Shown here in pieces: positions 1 through 11,836 of a stretch of 64,000 nucleotides of DNA (its first letter is position 1; each line of letters starts with the position of its first letter). This DNA is from Arenicola marina (taxonomy: Eukaryota > Annelida > Polychaeta > Arenicolidae): contig OZ025258.1 in assembly GCA_964019135.1 (NCBI GenBank), forward strand, positions 14,663,771 through 14,727,770, written 5' to 3'. Position numbers and translations under genes: made by a program. The notes under the pieces were generated by a model. The model had not been told where the DNA came from. It made no database searches and was given only the letters and a program-made list of their open reading frames with translations.

Positions 1-630
1 TAGCTATCGAACAGATTTTAAAATATAATATTTGCTTGCCCTGAACGCTGTATGTGACGCGTGGTCGATATTATCTGACAGTTGATGCAAGTGTTGCAAT
101 TATTGCACCCGCGGCTTTTTATTTGCATAGAACACCTGGGGCACCCGGTGTGTGCTTTGCGTTGGGACATCATAACGTACACATGGAGAAATGGTTTGCA
201 CGTGAACGTTATGCTGATGTGACTTTCGCAACTGCAAATGCCCTTACACGAAAGGCATAAATATGTAGACCGTCCACGCTCCATGTGTTCGTACGGTGCC
301 ATTATGATAGATACAGGGTGGAAGTGAGGGTGTGGTGGGTGGGTGGTGGGGGGGGGGGGGGGGATATGCGGGCGACCCCGTATACCACACCAGTCCTAAC
401 TCATATCGCTTCTAATGCCCGCGGTCCACATTTTGTGCAAAAATCGAAAAAAAGTACATTAATTTCGATGCAATAATTTTGTGGAAGTTACCTTTTGCTT
501 AGTCACACATGCAGCTAATTGCAGGAATGAGTTTCCACACCTATAGTTTTATATATATTTAAAAGTATCAACTTATTTCATCTTCGATGATTTGAGGATA
601 TGCTAAAAATCCACAAAGTTATCGTATATC
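1..630. other. Unassigned DNA with a poly-G run
   Basis: No gene, RNA or known element is recognisable here. Short open frames exist but look like chance. A G-rich stretch ends in an uninterrupted G run at about 346-362. The phrase TATGATAGATACAGGG just before it recurs before another G-rich stretch near 45354, which may mark a shared repeat end, but 16 bases alone are weak evidence. Confidence 0.6.
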
Positions 631-930
631 AATCTCAAAAATGTCAGGTCTTAACAGGAATATTGTCTTGATAGCGGCCGTGTCTTAGTCTTATATCCAC
701 TGTAGTTGCTCATCTGTTTGATAGTTATCTCTTTATAGCAGTATGTCCGGTTTACAGTTAGCTCTCGGTATCAGAGAACTCGGCATAAAGCAAAGGTGGT
801 CAATTTGGATTGCATTTGTTTGGCAATACACAGGCATATTTTAGGCCAGACAGGAACATTAATGCGACGTACATGGTATTAGCATCAGAAGAACTGAATT
901 CAGGCATTATAGCGTCTTAATTCTTGAGTT
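631..930. repeat. 300-bp direct repeat, copy 1
   Basis: This block, starting AATCTCAAAAATGTCAGG, is repeated in the same orientation at 1629-1924. The copies align over nearly their whole length with scattered substitutions and small indels. I see no coding frame or terminal motif. The pair brackets the 28-bp minisatellite and a family C repeat, and the second copy runs straight into the 56-bp array. Confidence 0.9.
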
Positions 931-1204
931 AGTTACGTGTGTTAGCCTAGGTACGCATGAAGATGGCCTCAAGCACTATCACATAGAAATCAGTTTTTTC
1001 ATTCTGTTTTCTATCATAAGTGTGAAAAATGTCTGTTCTTTCCCTTCACGTTGACTGAATTTGTTCTATTAGATACGTCATTATCGTGAGACAAACGCAC
1101 TCTAGTGCTGCCTGCCTTTTGATTTGATATCATTTTTGATATAATGATCATATAGTTAGGTTTTTGGTGCACATAGAAGTACGTATTGCCGTATTGGAGA
1201 TCAC

Positions 1205-1425
1205 GGCTCGCGTGTGCGACAGCGTAGGGTGTCGCTCGAGTGTGCGACAGCGTAGGGTGTCGCTCGAGTGTGCGACAGCGTAGGGTGTCGCTCGAGTGTG
1301 CGACAGCGTAGGGTGTCGCTCGAGTGTGCGACAGCGTAGGGTGTCGCTCGAGTGTGCGACAGCGTAGGGTGTCGCTCGAGTGTGCGACAGCGTAGGGTGT
1401 CGCTCGAGTGTGCGACAGCGTAGGG
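1205..1425. repeat. 28-bp minisatellite, about 8 copies
   Basis: Eight near-identical 28-bp units contain GTGTGCGACAGCGTAGGG. Each unit holds the 6-bp inverted repeat GCGACA/TGTCGC around an 8-nt loop, so it can fold as a hairpin, and successive units are joined by the palindrome CTCGAG. The array is open in several frames only because no stop occurs in the unit. I do not regard these frames as coding. Confidence 0.95.
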
Positions 1426-1454
1426 GCACGGCGGGGACACCAAACAATCAGATA

Positions 1455-1628
1455 TGTTTGAAATTTAGGGGACTGGAAGGGGTAAATGGTGACATGCGAC
1501 ACAGGCATGACACTAACCCCCAAATACCGACACTGAGGATCTGAAAAAGCGACATCGACACAGGTTGTGGTCTTTTCGAAAAAACAGACACTGTATTTAA
1601 CAAAACATCGACACGGATCGCCGTGACA
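1455..1628 (-). repeat. Dispersed repeat family C, copy 1
   Basis: Read on the minus strand this block matches 58125-58335 on the plus strand, including a shared core with GTGTCGATGTCGCTTTTTC, TCAGTGTCGG, ATTTGGGGGT and ATTTACCCCTTCCA. Internally it reiterates a TGTCG phrase at irregular spacing. It has no credible coding potential and I do not recognise the family. Confidence 0.85.
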
Positions 1629-1924
1629 AATCTCAAAAATGTCAGGTCTTAACAGGTATATTGTCTTGATAGCGGCCGTATCTTAGTCTTATATCCACTG
1701 TAGTTGCTTATCTGTTTTATAGTTACCGCTTTATAGTAGTATGTCCTGTTTACAGTTAGCTCTTGGTATCAGAGAACTCGGCGTAAAGCAAAGGTGGTCC
1801 ATTGGATTGCATTTGTTTTTGCAACACACAGGCATGTTTTAAGCCAGACAGGAACATTAATGCGAAGTACATGGTATTAATATTAGAAGAATTCAATTCA
1901 GGCATTATATCCTCTTCTTAAGTT
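1629..1924. repeat. 300-bp direct repeat, copy 2
   Basis: Second copy of the block at 631-930, same orientation, offset about 998 bp. Its end meets the first unit of the 56-bp minisatellite without spacer. Copy 1 does not have the minisatellite after it, so the array probably grew at this boundary after or alongside the duplication. Confidence 0.9.
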
Positions 1925-4900
1925 GTGCATGGCTCTACCTCTACCTTGTGGAACGCTATCTCGGGAAGGCGTTTCATGATTAAGTGGCTCTACCTCTACC
2001 TTGTGGAACGCTATCTCGGGGAAGGCGTTTCATGATTAAGTGGCTCTACCTCTACCTTGTGGAACGCTATCTCGGGGAAGGCGTTTCATGATTAAGTGGC
2101 TCTACCTCTACCTTGTGGAACGCTATCTCGGGGAAGGCGTTTCATGATTAAGTGGCTCTACCTCTACCTTGTGGAACGCTATCTCGGGAAGGCGTTTCAT
2201 GATTAAGTGGCTCTCCCTCTACCTTGTGGAACGCTATCTCAAGGAAGGCGTTTCATGATTAAGTGGCTCTCCCTCTACCTTGTGGAACGCTATCTCGGGA
2301 AGGCGTTTCATGATTAAGTGGCTCTCCCTCTACCTTGTGGAACGCTATCTCAGGGAAGGCGTTTCATGATTAAGTGGCTCTCCCTCTACCTTGTGGAACG
2401 CTATCTCAAGGAAGGTGTTTGATGATTAAGTGGCTCTCCCTCTACCTTGTGGAACGCTATCTCAGGGAAGGCGTTTCATGATTAAGTGGCTCTCCCTCTA
2501 CCTTGTGGAACGCTATCTCAAGGAAGGCGTTTCATGATTAAGTGGCTCTCCCTCTACCTTGTGGAACGCTATCTCGGGGAAAGTGTTTCATGATTAAGTG
2601 GCTCTACCTCTACCTTGTGGAACGCTATCTCAGGAAAGGCGTTTCATGATTAAGTGGCTCTCCCTCTACCTTGTGGAACGCTATCTCAGGGAAGGCGTTT
2701 CATGATTAAGTGGCTCTCCCTCTACCTTGTGGAACGCTATCTCAGGGAAGGCGTTTCATGATTAAGTGGCTCTACCTCTACCTTGTGGAACGCTATCTCA
2801 GGGAAGGCGTTTCATGATTAAGTGGCTCTCCCTCTACCTTGTGGAACGCAATCTCAAGGAAGGCGTTTCATGAAGAAGTGGCTCTCCCTCTACCTTGTGG
2901 AACGCTATCTCGGGGAAGGCGTTTCATGATTAAGTGGCTCTCCCTCTACCTTGTGGAACGCTATCTCAGGGAAGGCGTTTCATGATTAAGTGGCTCTCCC
3001 TCTACCTTATGGAACGCTATCTCGGGGAAGGCGTTTCATGATTAAGTGGCTCTACCTCTACCTTGTGGAACGCTATCTCGGGGAAGGCGTTTCATGATTA
3101 AGTGGCTCTCCCTCTACCTTGTGGAACGCTATCTCAGGGAAGGCGTTTCATGATTAAGTGGCTCTCCCTCTACCTTGTGGAACGCTATCTCGGGGAAGGC
3201 GTTTCATGATTAAGTGGCTCTCCCTCTACCTTGTGGAACGCTATCTCAGGGAAGGCGTTTCATGATTAAGTGGCTCTCCCTCTACCTTGTGGAACGCTAT
3301 CTCGGGGAAGGCGTTTCATGATTAAGTGGCTCTACCTCTACCTTGTGGAACGCTATCTCGGGGAAGGTGTTTCATGATTAAGTGGCTCTACCTCTACCTT
3401 GTGGAACGCTATCTCAGGGAAGGCGTTTCATGATTAAGTGGCTCTCCCTCTACCTTGTGGAACGCTATCTCAGGGAAGGCGTTTCATGATTAAGTGGCTC
3501 TACCTCTACCTTGTGGAACGCTATCTCGGGGAAGGCGTTTCATGATTAAGTGGCTCTCCCTCTACCTTGTGGAACGCTATCTCAGGGAAGGCGTTTCATG
3601 ATTAAGTGGCTCTACCTCTACCTTGTGGAACGCTATCTCGGGGAAGGCGCTTCATGATTAAGTGGCTCTACCTCTACCTTGTGGAACGCTATCTCGGGGA
3701 AGGCGTTTCATGATTAAGTGGCTCTACCTCTACCTTGTGGAACGCTATCTCGGGGAAGGCGTTTCATGATTAAGTGGCTCTACCTCTACCTTGTGGAACG
3801 CTATCTCGGGGAAGGCGTTTCATGATTAAGTGGCTCTCCCTCTACCTTGTGGAACGCTATCTCGGGAAGGCGTTTCATGATTAAGTGGCTCTCCCTCTAC
3901 CTTGTGGAACGCTATCTCAGGGAAGGCGTTTCATGAATAAGTGGCTCTCCCTCTACCTTGTGGAACGCTATCTCGGGGAAGGCGTTTCATGATTAAGTGG
4001 CTCTCCCTCTACCTTGTGGAACGCTATCTCAGGGAAGGCGTTTCATGATTAAGTGGCTCTCCCTCTACCTTGTGGAACGCTATCTCAGGGAAGGTGTTTC
4101 ATGATTAAGTGGCTCTACCTCTACCTTGTGGAACGCTATCTCGGGGAAGGCGTTTCATGATTAAGTGGCTCTACCTCTACCTTGTGGAACGCTATCTCGG
4201 GGAAGGCGTTTCATTTTGAAGTGGTTCTCCCTTGTGGAACGCTATCTCAGGGAAGGTGTTTCATGATTAAGTGGCTCTACCTCTACCTTGTGGAACGCTA
4301 TCTCAGGGAAGGCGTTTCATGATTTAGTGGCTCTCCCTCTACCTTGTGGAACGCTATCTCAGGGAAGGCGTTTCATGATTAAGTGGCTCTCCCTCTACCT
4401 TGTGGAACGCTATCTCAGGGAAGGCGTTTCATGATTAAGTGGCTCTACCTCTACCTTGTGGAACGCTATCTCGGGGAAAGTGTTTCATGATTAAGTGGCT
4501 CTGCTTCCACCTTGTGGAACGCTATCTCGGGGAAGGCGTTTCATTTTGAAGTGGTTCTCCCTTGTGGAACGCTATCTCAGGGAAGGTGTTTCATGATTAA
4601 GTGGCTCTCCCTCTACCTTGTGGAACGCTATCTCAGGGAAGGCGTTTCATGATTAAGTGGCTCTACCTCTACCTTGTGGAACGCTATCTCAGGGAAGGCG
4701 TTTCATGATTAAGTGGCTCTCCCTCTACCTTGTGGAACGCTATCTCAGGGAAGGCGTTTCATGATTAAGTGGCTCTACCTCTACCTTGTGGAACGCTATC
4801 TCAGGGAAGGCGTTTCATGATTAAGTGGCTCTCCCTCTACCTTGTGGAACGCTATCTCGGGAAGGCGTTTCATGATTAAGTGGCTCTCTCTCTACCTTGT

Positions 4901-5670
4901 GGAACGCTATCTCAGGGAAGGCGTTTCATGATTAAGTGGCTCTCCCTCTACCTTGTGGAACGCTATCTCGGGGAAGGCGTTTCATGATTAAGTGGCTCTA
5001 CCTCTACCTTGTGGAACGCTATCTCGGGGAAGGCGTTTCATGATTAAGTGGCTCTCCCTCTACCTTGTGGAACGCTATCTCGGGAAGGCGTTTCATGATT
5101 AAGTGGCTCTCCCTCTACCTTGTGGAACGCTATCTCAGGGAAGGCGTTTCATGAATAAGTGGCTCTCCCTCTACCTTGTGGAACGCTATCTCGGGGAAGG
5201 CGTTTCATGATTAAGTGGCTCTCCCTCTACCTTGTGGAACGCTATCTCAGGGAAGGCGTTTCATGATTAAGTGGCTCTCCCTCTACCTTGTGGAACGCTA
5301 TCTCGGGGAAGGCGTTTCATGATTAAGTGGCTCTACCTCTACCTTGTGGAACGCTATCTCGGGGAAGGCGTTTCATGATTAAGTGGCTCTCCCTCTACCT
5401 TGTGGAACGCTATCTCGGGGAAGGCGTTTCATGATTAAGTGGCTCTCCCTCTACCTTGTGGAACGCTATCTCAGGGAAGGCGTTTCATGATTAAGTGGCT
5501 CTCCCTCTACCTTGTGGAACGCTATCTCAGGGAAGGCGTTTCATGATTAAGTGGCTCTCCCTCTACCTTGTGGAACGCTATCTCAGGGAAGGCGTTTCAT
5601 GATTAAGTGGCTCTCCCTCTACCTTGTGGAACGCTATCTCAGGGAAGGCGTTTCATGATTAAGTGGCTCT
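1925..5670. repeat. 56-bp minisatellite, about 67 copies
   Basis: Head-to-tail units of 56 bp (55 where one G is lost) begin GTGGCTCTACCTCTACCTTG and end TTCATGATTAA. The main variants are ACCTC/CCCTC and CGGGG/CAGGG. Two shortened units containing TTTTGAAGTGGTTCTCCC lie near 4213 and 4542, and the rare variant CATGAATAAGTGG occurs near 3932 and 5152 in matching contexts. Blocks of several units have therefore been duplicated. Every frame is interrupted, so the array is non-coding. Confidence 0.97.
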
Positions 5671-6474
5671 AATTGCTTTAACCACTTGCTTCTGAAAGCC
5701 AAACTTGCATTGTTCTATACCGCGATTTTTTAGTTCTATGCATAAATGGAGCTCAAACCTTTGGATGACACTTGCCCGAGATGTAGATGCTAAAGCCTGA
5801 ACCCACGATCTGGCCTGCTTAGCGACTGATCTAGCGAGGTGTTGTTGTCTGTAATGAAAGACTGTCATGATTATCCGCTTGTATATCTCTTCCAGGACGT
5901 TTTTCATCGGAAATTGCACATGTGCTATTTTTTTCGGAACGTAGGAAGAGCTATTAACGTAGGGGAGGTCTGACTAGGAAATAAAGCCCGCGAAGCTCTT
6001 TGTTTAGTGTGCTCTGACATTTTACGCCGGATGCGAATAGGCCAGGTAGCACATGGTTGCCATGACTACCTCAATACGGCGATCACAAGACACTATGCAC
6101 GGGAAGCTGCGAGAGGTCTTCTCCCGCACCCGCGATACCCGATTGGCATGACTACAGCCATGCCTTACGGTGCGCCACCATGCGGGCAGACAGTCGGGGT
6201 CGCTTGCTAATATAGCCGGCCGCCTGCTCATCCGTCAGTCTGTTGCTCGTCTCTAATTCTACAAGACTCCGACCCTCTGGGTCAGCGGTGGCTCCACTGC
6301 GTGAGCGACGTACGAGTTATTCGAATGCGTTTGATCAGTTTGGGGCTGAGCAAGCCATAGTCAATCCACAAGTAGAATCCGCCCATTTGGCAGCCCAGCG
6401 GCATCCACAGACGGGAGCCACATCAATCAGCGTGGGTCATATGTCACCATGATTGACCCAAACTTAATTACATT
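5671..6474. other. Unassigned DNA between two minisatellites
   Basis: An 86-codon minus-strand open frame (5659-5919) and a CG-richer stretch at 6000-6450 with open frames on both strands are present. None matches a family I know. The CG-rich stretch could be a decayed transposon or an exon, but I see neither splice-bounded conserved sequence nor terminal repeats. Confidence 0.5.
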
Positions 6475-6815
6475 TAAGCTCTACATCCTTGACATTTCCG
6501 AGTATGGCGAGAGATTTCACATCCTTGACATTTCCGAGTATGGCGAGAGACTTCACATCCTTGACATTTGCAAGTATGGCGAGAGACTTCACATCCTTGA
6601 CATTTGCAAGTATGGCGAGAGATTCCATATCCTTGACATTTCCAAGTATGGCGAGAGACTCCATATCCTTGACATTTCCGAGTATGGCGAGAGACTCCAT
6701 ATCCTTGACATTTCCGAGTATGGCGAGGGACTCCATATCCTTGATATTTCCGAGTATGGCGCGAGACTTCACATCCTCGACATTTCCAAGTATGGCGAGA
6801 GACTTCACATCCCTA
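6475..6815. repeat. 36-bp minisatellite, about 9 copies
   Basis: Nine to ten 36-bp units contain CATCCTTGACATTTCC followed by AGTATGGCGAGAGA. The period is 12 codons, so three frames stay open through the array; these are by-products of the period. The array abuts the 3' end of the minus-strand LINE that follows. Confidence 0.95.
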
Positions 6816-6965
6816 TTTTCTTTCTTTTTTTAATAAAATTCTTTATTTAAGAAAGCGGACAGGTTACAGACAGTTTATACAATATAACATCGGTAATGTA
6901 ATTAGACAGTACTAAAGTACCTTATTTGGAAGTAAGGCATCAATGAGATTGCATATTCGATCTTT

Positions 6966-9545
6966 TTAAATTAACTTGTAAACAGTTTTTCTGGAACGTA
7001 GTTCTGACATATAAAATGTTCTTCTAGTCGATGATGCATTTATATCTCTTAACAACAGAAATTCCTTATAGATCAAGTAAGACATCAGGTTTATAATAAA
7101 AGCTTCATCAGTCGGTAATCCTGTTAAGATTACATCTTCTAAAGTTATGACTTGCTTAAGGACTGGTTCAACCTTTGACCAAATGTCTTTGGCATGCTTA
7201 CATTCAAACAACAGATGTTTGACATCACACACATTTTTACAGAAATCACATATATTATTGTTGCGTAGTTTCCGTTTTACAGATTTGACGGACATGCAAG
7301 TATATCGTGAAGTACCTCAAAATTGAATTCAGCTATTTTTACATCGAAAACATATTTAACTTTTCTGAGGTATATACTGTCAAAATTTAACTTATTTTCA
7401 TCAAACGCGTTCTTCCATTTCGATTCAGATTTTGATCTCGAGATATCTTTCCCTTACAAAAAAAGTTGTAATACAATTTGCTTTTCACACTGAAGCAGTC
7501 CGGATTGATAAAGGTGTTTTTCTCTGTCACAAGGCTTGGATCACTGTTTCCTATTATGGTGCTCAATTTCTTAGTGGCTGTTTTCAGTTCATACACGTCT
7601 GCGAAGTATTTTCCAGGAAGTCCTTGCTCGAATATATAGGACTCACATAGCTTACTATGCACATACACTGATGTTTTTTAGCTTTTTTTTAAAAAAGCTT
7701 GGGTTCCGACATAATATCGGGAACGATTTTTCATTTGCAAACGGGTGACGGTTATACAGGTATTCAAAACCAACTGATTGCATAAAGTGGTTCGCTATGA
7801 GTGCCCACGTTTCATCTTTGGAGGTAATAATTTTTGGCAGCCAGGCTGCTCTTAAAGACTTAATGTATGATTCAATATCTGTCATATTTAAACCGCCTTG
7901 TTCAACTGGAGCAATCACGAGCGAACGTCTTAGTCTATCTCTTTTTCCCCATATGAAATTGTAAAAAAGTTTAGTCAGCTGTTTCATCGTTTCAGCTGAG
8001 ATTAGCGTACAACTAGCGATAAATGTAATTTTTGACAAGGCCAGTGTTTAAAAAAAATGTTATTTTGCCGAAAAGCGTCAGGTTTCGTTTTTTCCAACTA
8101 GCTAGCATGCTGTCTATGGATTTAACTTTGTTTTCCCAATTCATGCAGTAACATTCGTCCTTGTTGTGTCCGATATACACACCAAACGGGCTCGTTTGTG
8201 AAGCATATATCGTGTAGTTTGCCTGAGAGTCCCCGAAGGCTCCCTATTGCCAAACCGTAAGTCTTATCAATGTTTAACACAGGTCCTGCGAACTTTGAGA
8301 ACAGCTTGATTTCCTGAATGGCTTCATTGATAGAGTTCATATCCTTAAGAAACAGCGTTGTATCATCTGCATATTGCGAGATCTTAATTACTCTGATGCT
8401 CCCTTTTGTCTTAATTGTGTAACCTGTTATGTTAACATTTTGTCTTATTTGATTAGCCATTATTTCAGCCGCTAAAATGAAGAGCAGCGCCGGTAACGGG
8501 GACCCTTGTTTGACACCTCGATCGAGAGAGAACTCTGCTGATAGATGACCGTTGTTTTTAATACATGCATACGGTTCTGTGTAGAGCGTTTTTACGAAAT
8601 GAATGAATTTATCCCCGAAATTAAAAACCTTCATGGTTTCAAATAAACAGTTCCACTCCACAGTGTCAAATGCTTTCTTAAAATCTAGAAATCTAGCAAA
8701 GCGCTAGGGTTATTTTTTTTATTATTGGTTAGCGTGCGTGATCACATCTTCAACCAGACGTATATTTTGACTAATAAAGCGTTTTTTAATAAAACCCGTT
8801 TGATCATTATTGATGATTCTGCTTATTGGTTCTCGCATTCTATTAGTGAGACAGAAGGTAAGAATCTTATAATCAACGTTACACAAGCTGACTGGTCTAT
8901 AATTTGCGATATCCTCCCTACTACCTTTTTGAATATTAGTGACGCTATTGATGATTTTTGAGATCTTGATAATATACCGTCTTCTAGACATTCGTTTAAA
9001 ACATCTACGACCAAAAGGTATAATATGTGTCCCTAGACACTTGTAAAATTCCGCCGTTATCCCATCATTGCCTGGGGATTTGTTTTTCTTTAGATTGTTT
9101 GTTATTGCAGCCAGACATGCTGCTTTGGAAATTTCTTTGCTCAGATTAATTCTTTCGTCATCGTTAACTTTCTTCTTTATATTAGTTTTGCTCGTAATTG
9201 CTGATTTTCGTAAAAGCGGCGCGATTCTGCAAGTATTTCCATATCTGACTGTACCCTGCCATCTGCGGTGTGGAGGTTGTTTATAACATTAAGCGTTTGT
9301 CTTCGCTCTTCAACTTTCAAAAAACAAGAGGTATTTCTTTCCCCGCTTTCTACCCATTCTGCTTTGGCTCGAACTTGCGCGCCTCGGGCGTCACTTAGAC
9401 AGATAGTATCGTATCTGATTTTTAGGTCGTTACGCTCCTTTATCAAGTCAATATTGAGAGGTTCATTGTTAATCACTTGATCTTTTACCATTATCTGACT
9501 TTCCAGTGAAGCGCTTGATGCTCGTCGATCTATGGCTACGATCAC
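6966..9545 (-). pseudogene. LINE ORF2, reverse transcriptase, broken
   Basis: Pieces in order on the minus strand are: a linker with AEWVESGERNTSCFL (9545-9177); the fingers region with NYRPVSLCNVDYKI and NDQTGFIKKRF (9014-8722); palm with GVKQGSPLPALLF and the catalytic YADDTTLFL (8661-8122); thumb (8038-7655); and a C-terminal segment with ICDFC...HLLFEC (7295-6966). At least four frame breaks separate them. The endonuclease domain is absent. The family would nick target DNA and prime reverse transcription at the nick; this copy cannot encode a working enzyme. Confidence 0.88.
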
Positions 9546-9739
9546 CCGGTGCGCTCGACGTTCTTGTGACCGTCTTCGTAAAGTCGGCCATTAATGTTTG
9601 CGTTCTGTCTTGGCGAGAGCGTCGGACGGTCGTTCTGCCTCGCTCTCGTTCGATATTGTCATGGGTCGGTACCACATCCTGTGATTGGGGTTGTTGATCT
9701 TCCGGCGCTGATGCAACCGCTTCTTGGTCCATCATCTTA

Positions 9740-10636
9740 GGCTGCTCAGCTTGGGCTGCGGAGCGAATCTCCATGAGATTGTTTGATCCTGGCCAATATC
9801 TAGGCAGAGTTTTGCATGTGAGCTCAGCGGTTAAGCCTGTGCCCCAAAAGCGATTCCGTGTGCTCTCTGCTATGAAATCCTTGCTGTTTCTCAGAATTTC
9901 GCAGAATGGTGGGCATTGGTCGGCCTTGAGGCGTAGGAGCGTTCGCATAAGCGCCAGATCTGACGTACGGTCAGCGTCTTTTGCATGTTGCTGGCATCTT
10001 ATATGCTACGCCAGCGTGGCGAGATTCCACTATTGCTTTGGCGATCTCAACTTGCTGTTGGTCCGTGGCCTTCTTCCACCGGTAGGCTTGTTCCAAGCTA
10101 TGGAAAGGCTTCCCGAAAGCTTCGAATTTGAAGGCAAAGAAATTTGAGAGCGACGACTGGTGGCCACTGAAGGCTGTGGTATTGTCATCTGAGCTGATGG
10201 CAGGGCAGTGTTCACTTCCTGATTTGTGTCCTTGCTCATTGGACGCTCTGCATGTGTTGGTGAACTGGCCATCGTGGAACACGCGGCAGCGCATGTCTGC
10301 TATGTGCGCTGAGCGGTTCAGTATCGGTTGAACGGGAGCCTTGGCGTAAAAATAGCGATCGCCATTTTTGCAGTTTGTAAGTTTACCGTTTTGATCTCTT
10401 TCTTTGGAGTATTTTATATCGCTGGTTAGCGTTACTCCCTTTGACATCATATACTTGTTAATTTCATCATTTGACACGGAGAGTGGCAAGTCTTTCACCG
10501 TTATCTTCTCGGCTTTGTCGTCGGGGTTCTGCACTCGCGTCACCGCCGGGTTTTGCTCGTACAGGGGTACTTGTATATTTCTTACTAAAAGAAATTTGCG
10601 GAGAACCAGTTCTAAGTTAGCGGCTCGGGTTGTCAC
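9740..10636 (-). pseudogene. LINE ORF1 with zinc knuckle and NADAR domain
   Basis: The first 221 codons (10636-9971) hold an ORF1 RNA-binding region with ITVKDLPLSVSNDEI at about residues 45-59, then a zinc knuckle at 129-144 of pattern C-x2-S-x4-H-x6-C. The second cysteine of the usual motif is replaced by serine. From residue 155 a NADAR/YbiA-like domain begins (SLSNFFAFKFEAFGKPFHSL, then EQAYRWKKA). It continues in another frame from 9948 to about 9755 with the family's C-terminal hallmarks ESTRNRFWGTGL and WPGSNNL, so one frameshift splits the domain. NADAR proteins are known to act on ADP-ribose-linked or riboflavin-pathway N-glycosides. A role in a retrotransposon ORF1 is unproven. Domain identity is by motif recognition only. 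Confidence 0.75.
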
Positions 10637-10640
10637 CTAG

Positions 10641-11836
10641 ATCCGCCAAATGCCTCTGATGTTTTGGGCGCCGTCGATGTTGTTTGCTCCTATAGTCCGC
10701 TCCACGGACCTGCATACATGCTAACCTGCCTTGAATTCGTGAAAGCCCGCACTGGCGCGTGGAGGTTTGCCCCCCCCCTCCCCTACCACCACCACCCCAC
10801 ACCCACACCCACACGCCAACCCACCCCAACCAGAGCCGTTACAACGCCATGTGTGAAAACAAAGCAGAATAAGCAGACCATTCTTCAGCAGATGAAGACA
10901 TCGATAAAAAAAATAAACTTCGCGGGTGTTAGGGATTGACGATACAGAGGAGGGATGGATGCAACATACCTATTGATCTGCGGTCTAGTATGCTAAACAC
11001 TACAGTAAGGACTGGAGGCCCCCAAACAGATTTATAATTAAGCAGACAGAATGTATCACTAAATCTCAATACGATAAACCGCATACGACTCCTTGTCTTC
11101 TTCTGATCTCCCTTCGATTTTATAGGCCTATACTCCTATTCTATATCATCATCAATTTACGACAGACGAAAATCAAGTCGCCTTGCTATGTCCCTCTTCC
11201 TCGGCGAGTGAAATGTCATAATACGCTGCTAAACCCAAGCCTGGAGATTAAACCTTTTGTGTCATTTCTTCCATTTGAGCTAAATAGCTCGCACGATAGG
11301 AGGACACTGAGTTATTTTGGCCCCCGACGACAGAGGGCGCTCGTGTCTCACAGTAACTCGTCCAAAGCAGAGAATAAATCGCCAAGTGAATCTTAAACAG
11401 TTGGTGACATGCCAATGAAACTGTAGGTCATATTATGCTCCTGTGTTTATCCGCGTATACACCCAAGTTACAATACCCAAGTAGTAGGTAGCAGTAATAT
11501 AGGCACAAACCCACGTGCTATCACGCTTAGATGCTCAATGTCCCTTGTCATTGGCTTGACCTCAACGAAAACCTCTCATGTAACCTGTACACCATATCGA
11601 CAACAGATACCTGTGAACATCGTTAAAGCTTACACGTCAATCTTTTGACATCATAATTTCCAAATAGCCCTCAAGGACCATGCTCCCAGAAATAATCAGA
11701 CTTGACCTCAGTTTTGCTTCTTGGTGAATGCGTTTTTATGGATTTCATGAAATAAAGACCTTAGTTTTATTGGTTTTATTGGTGAATATTAAAAACACTC
11801 GTACAACAGATCTTTCGATGGTATCTTAGTCAGGTG
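10641..11836. other. Unassigned DNA
   Basis: No gene or element recognised. A C-rich simple tract with CCCC and CACACCC runs lies at about 10770-10815. The rest is AT-rich with short chance open frames. Confidence 0.6.

Larger units (their letters stand above)
6816..10640 (-). mobile_element. Decayed Tx1/L1-type LINE
   Basis: A non-LTR retrotransposon reads right to left. It starts near 10640 with an ORF1 and ends near 6820 with an A-rich tail (AATAAAG, then AAAAAAAGAAAGAAAATA on the minus strand). Order: ORF1 with RNA-binding region, zinc knuckle and NADAR domain; ORF2 linker; reverse transcriptase; C-terminal Cys/His motif. The apurinic-type endonuclease that should open ORF2 is missing, because ORF1 sequence meets the ORF2 linker near 9500. 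The coding sequence is broken by several frameshifts and stops, so the copy is old and inactive. The reverse transcriptase resembles the LINE at 30.3 kb, especially KNNGH and KQG, and belongs to the same broad clade. Confidence 0.88.

Noticed and set aside
631-1924. LTR pair of a retrovirus-like element
   Set aside because: The repeats do not have TG...CA ends and enclose only about 700 bp with no gag or pol sequence, primer site or polypurine tract.
1925-5670. CRISPR-like array
   Set aside because: The units are continuous and have no unique spacers, and the genome is animal.
6449-6850. Open frames on both strands over the 36-bp array, with repeats such as LTFPSMARDFTS
   Set aside because: A period of 12 codons without stops explains them; three overlapping frames cannot all be genes.
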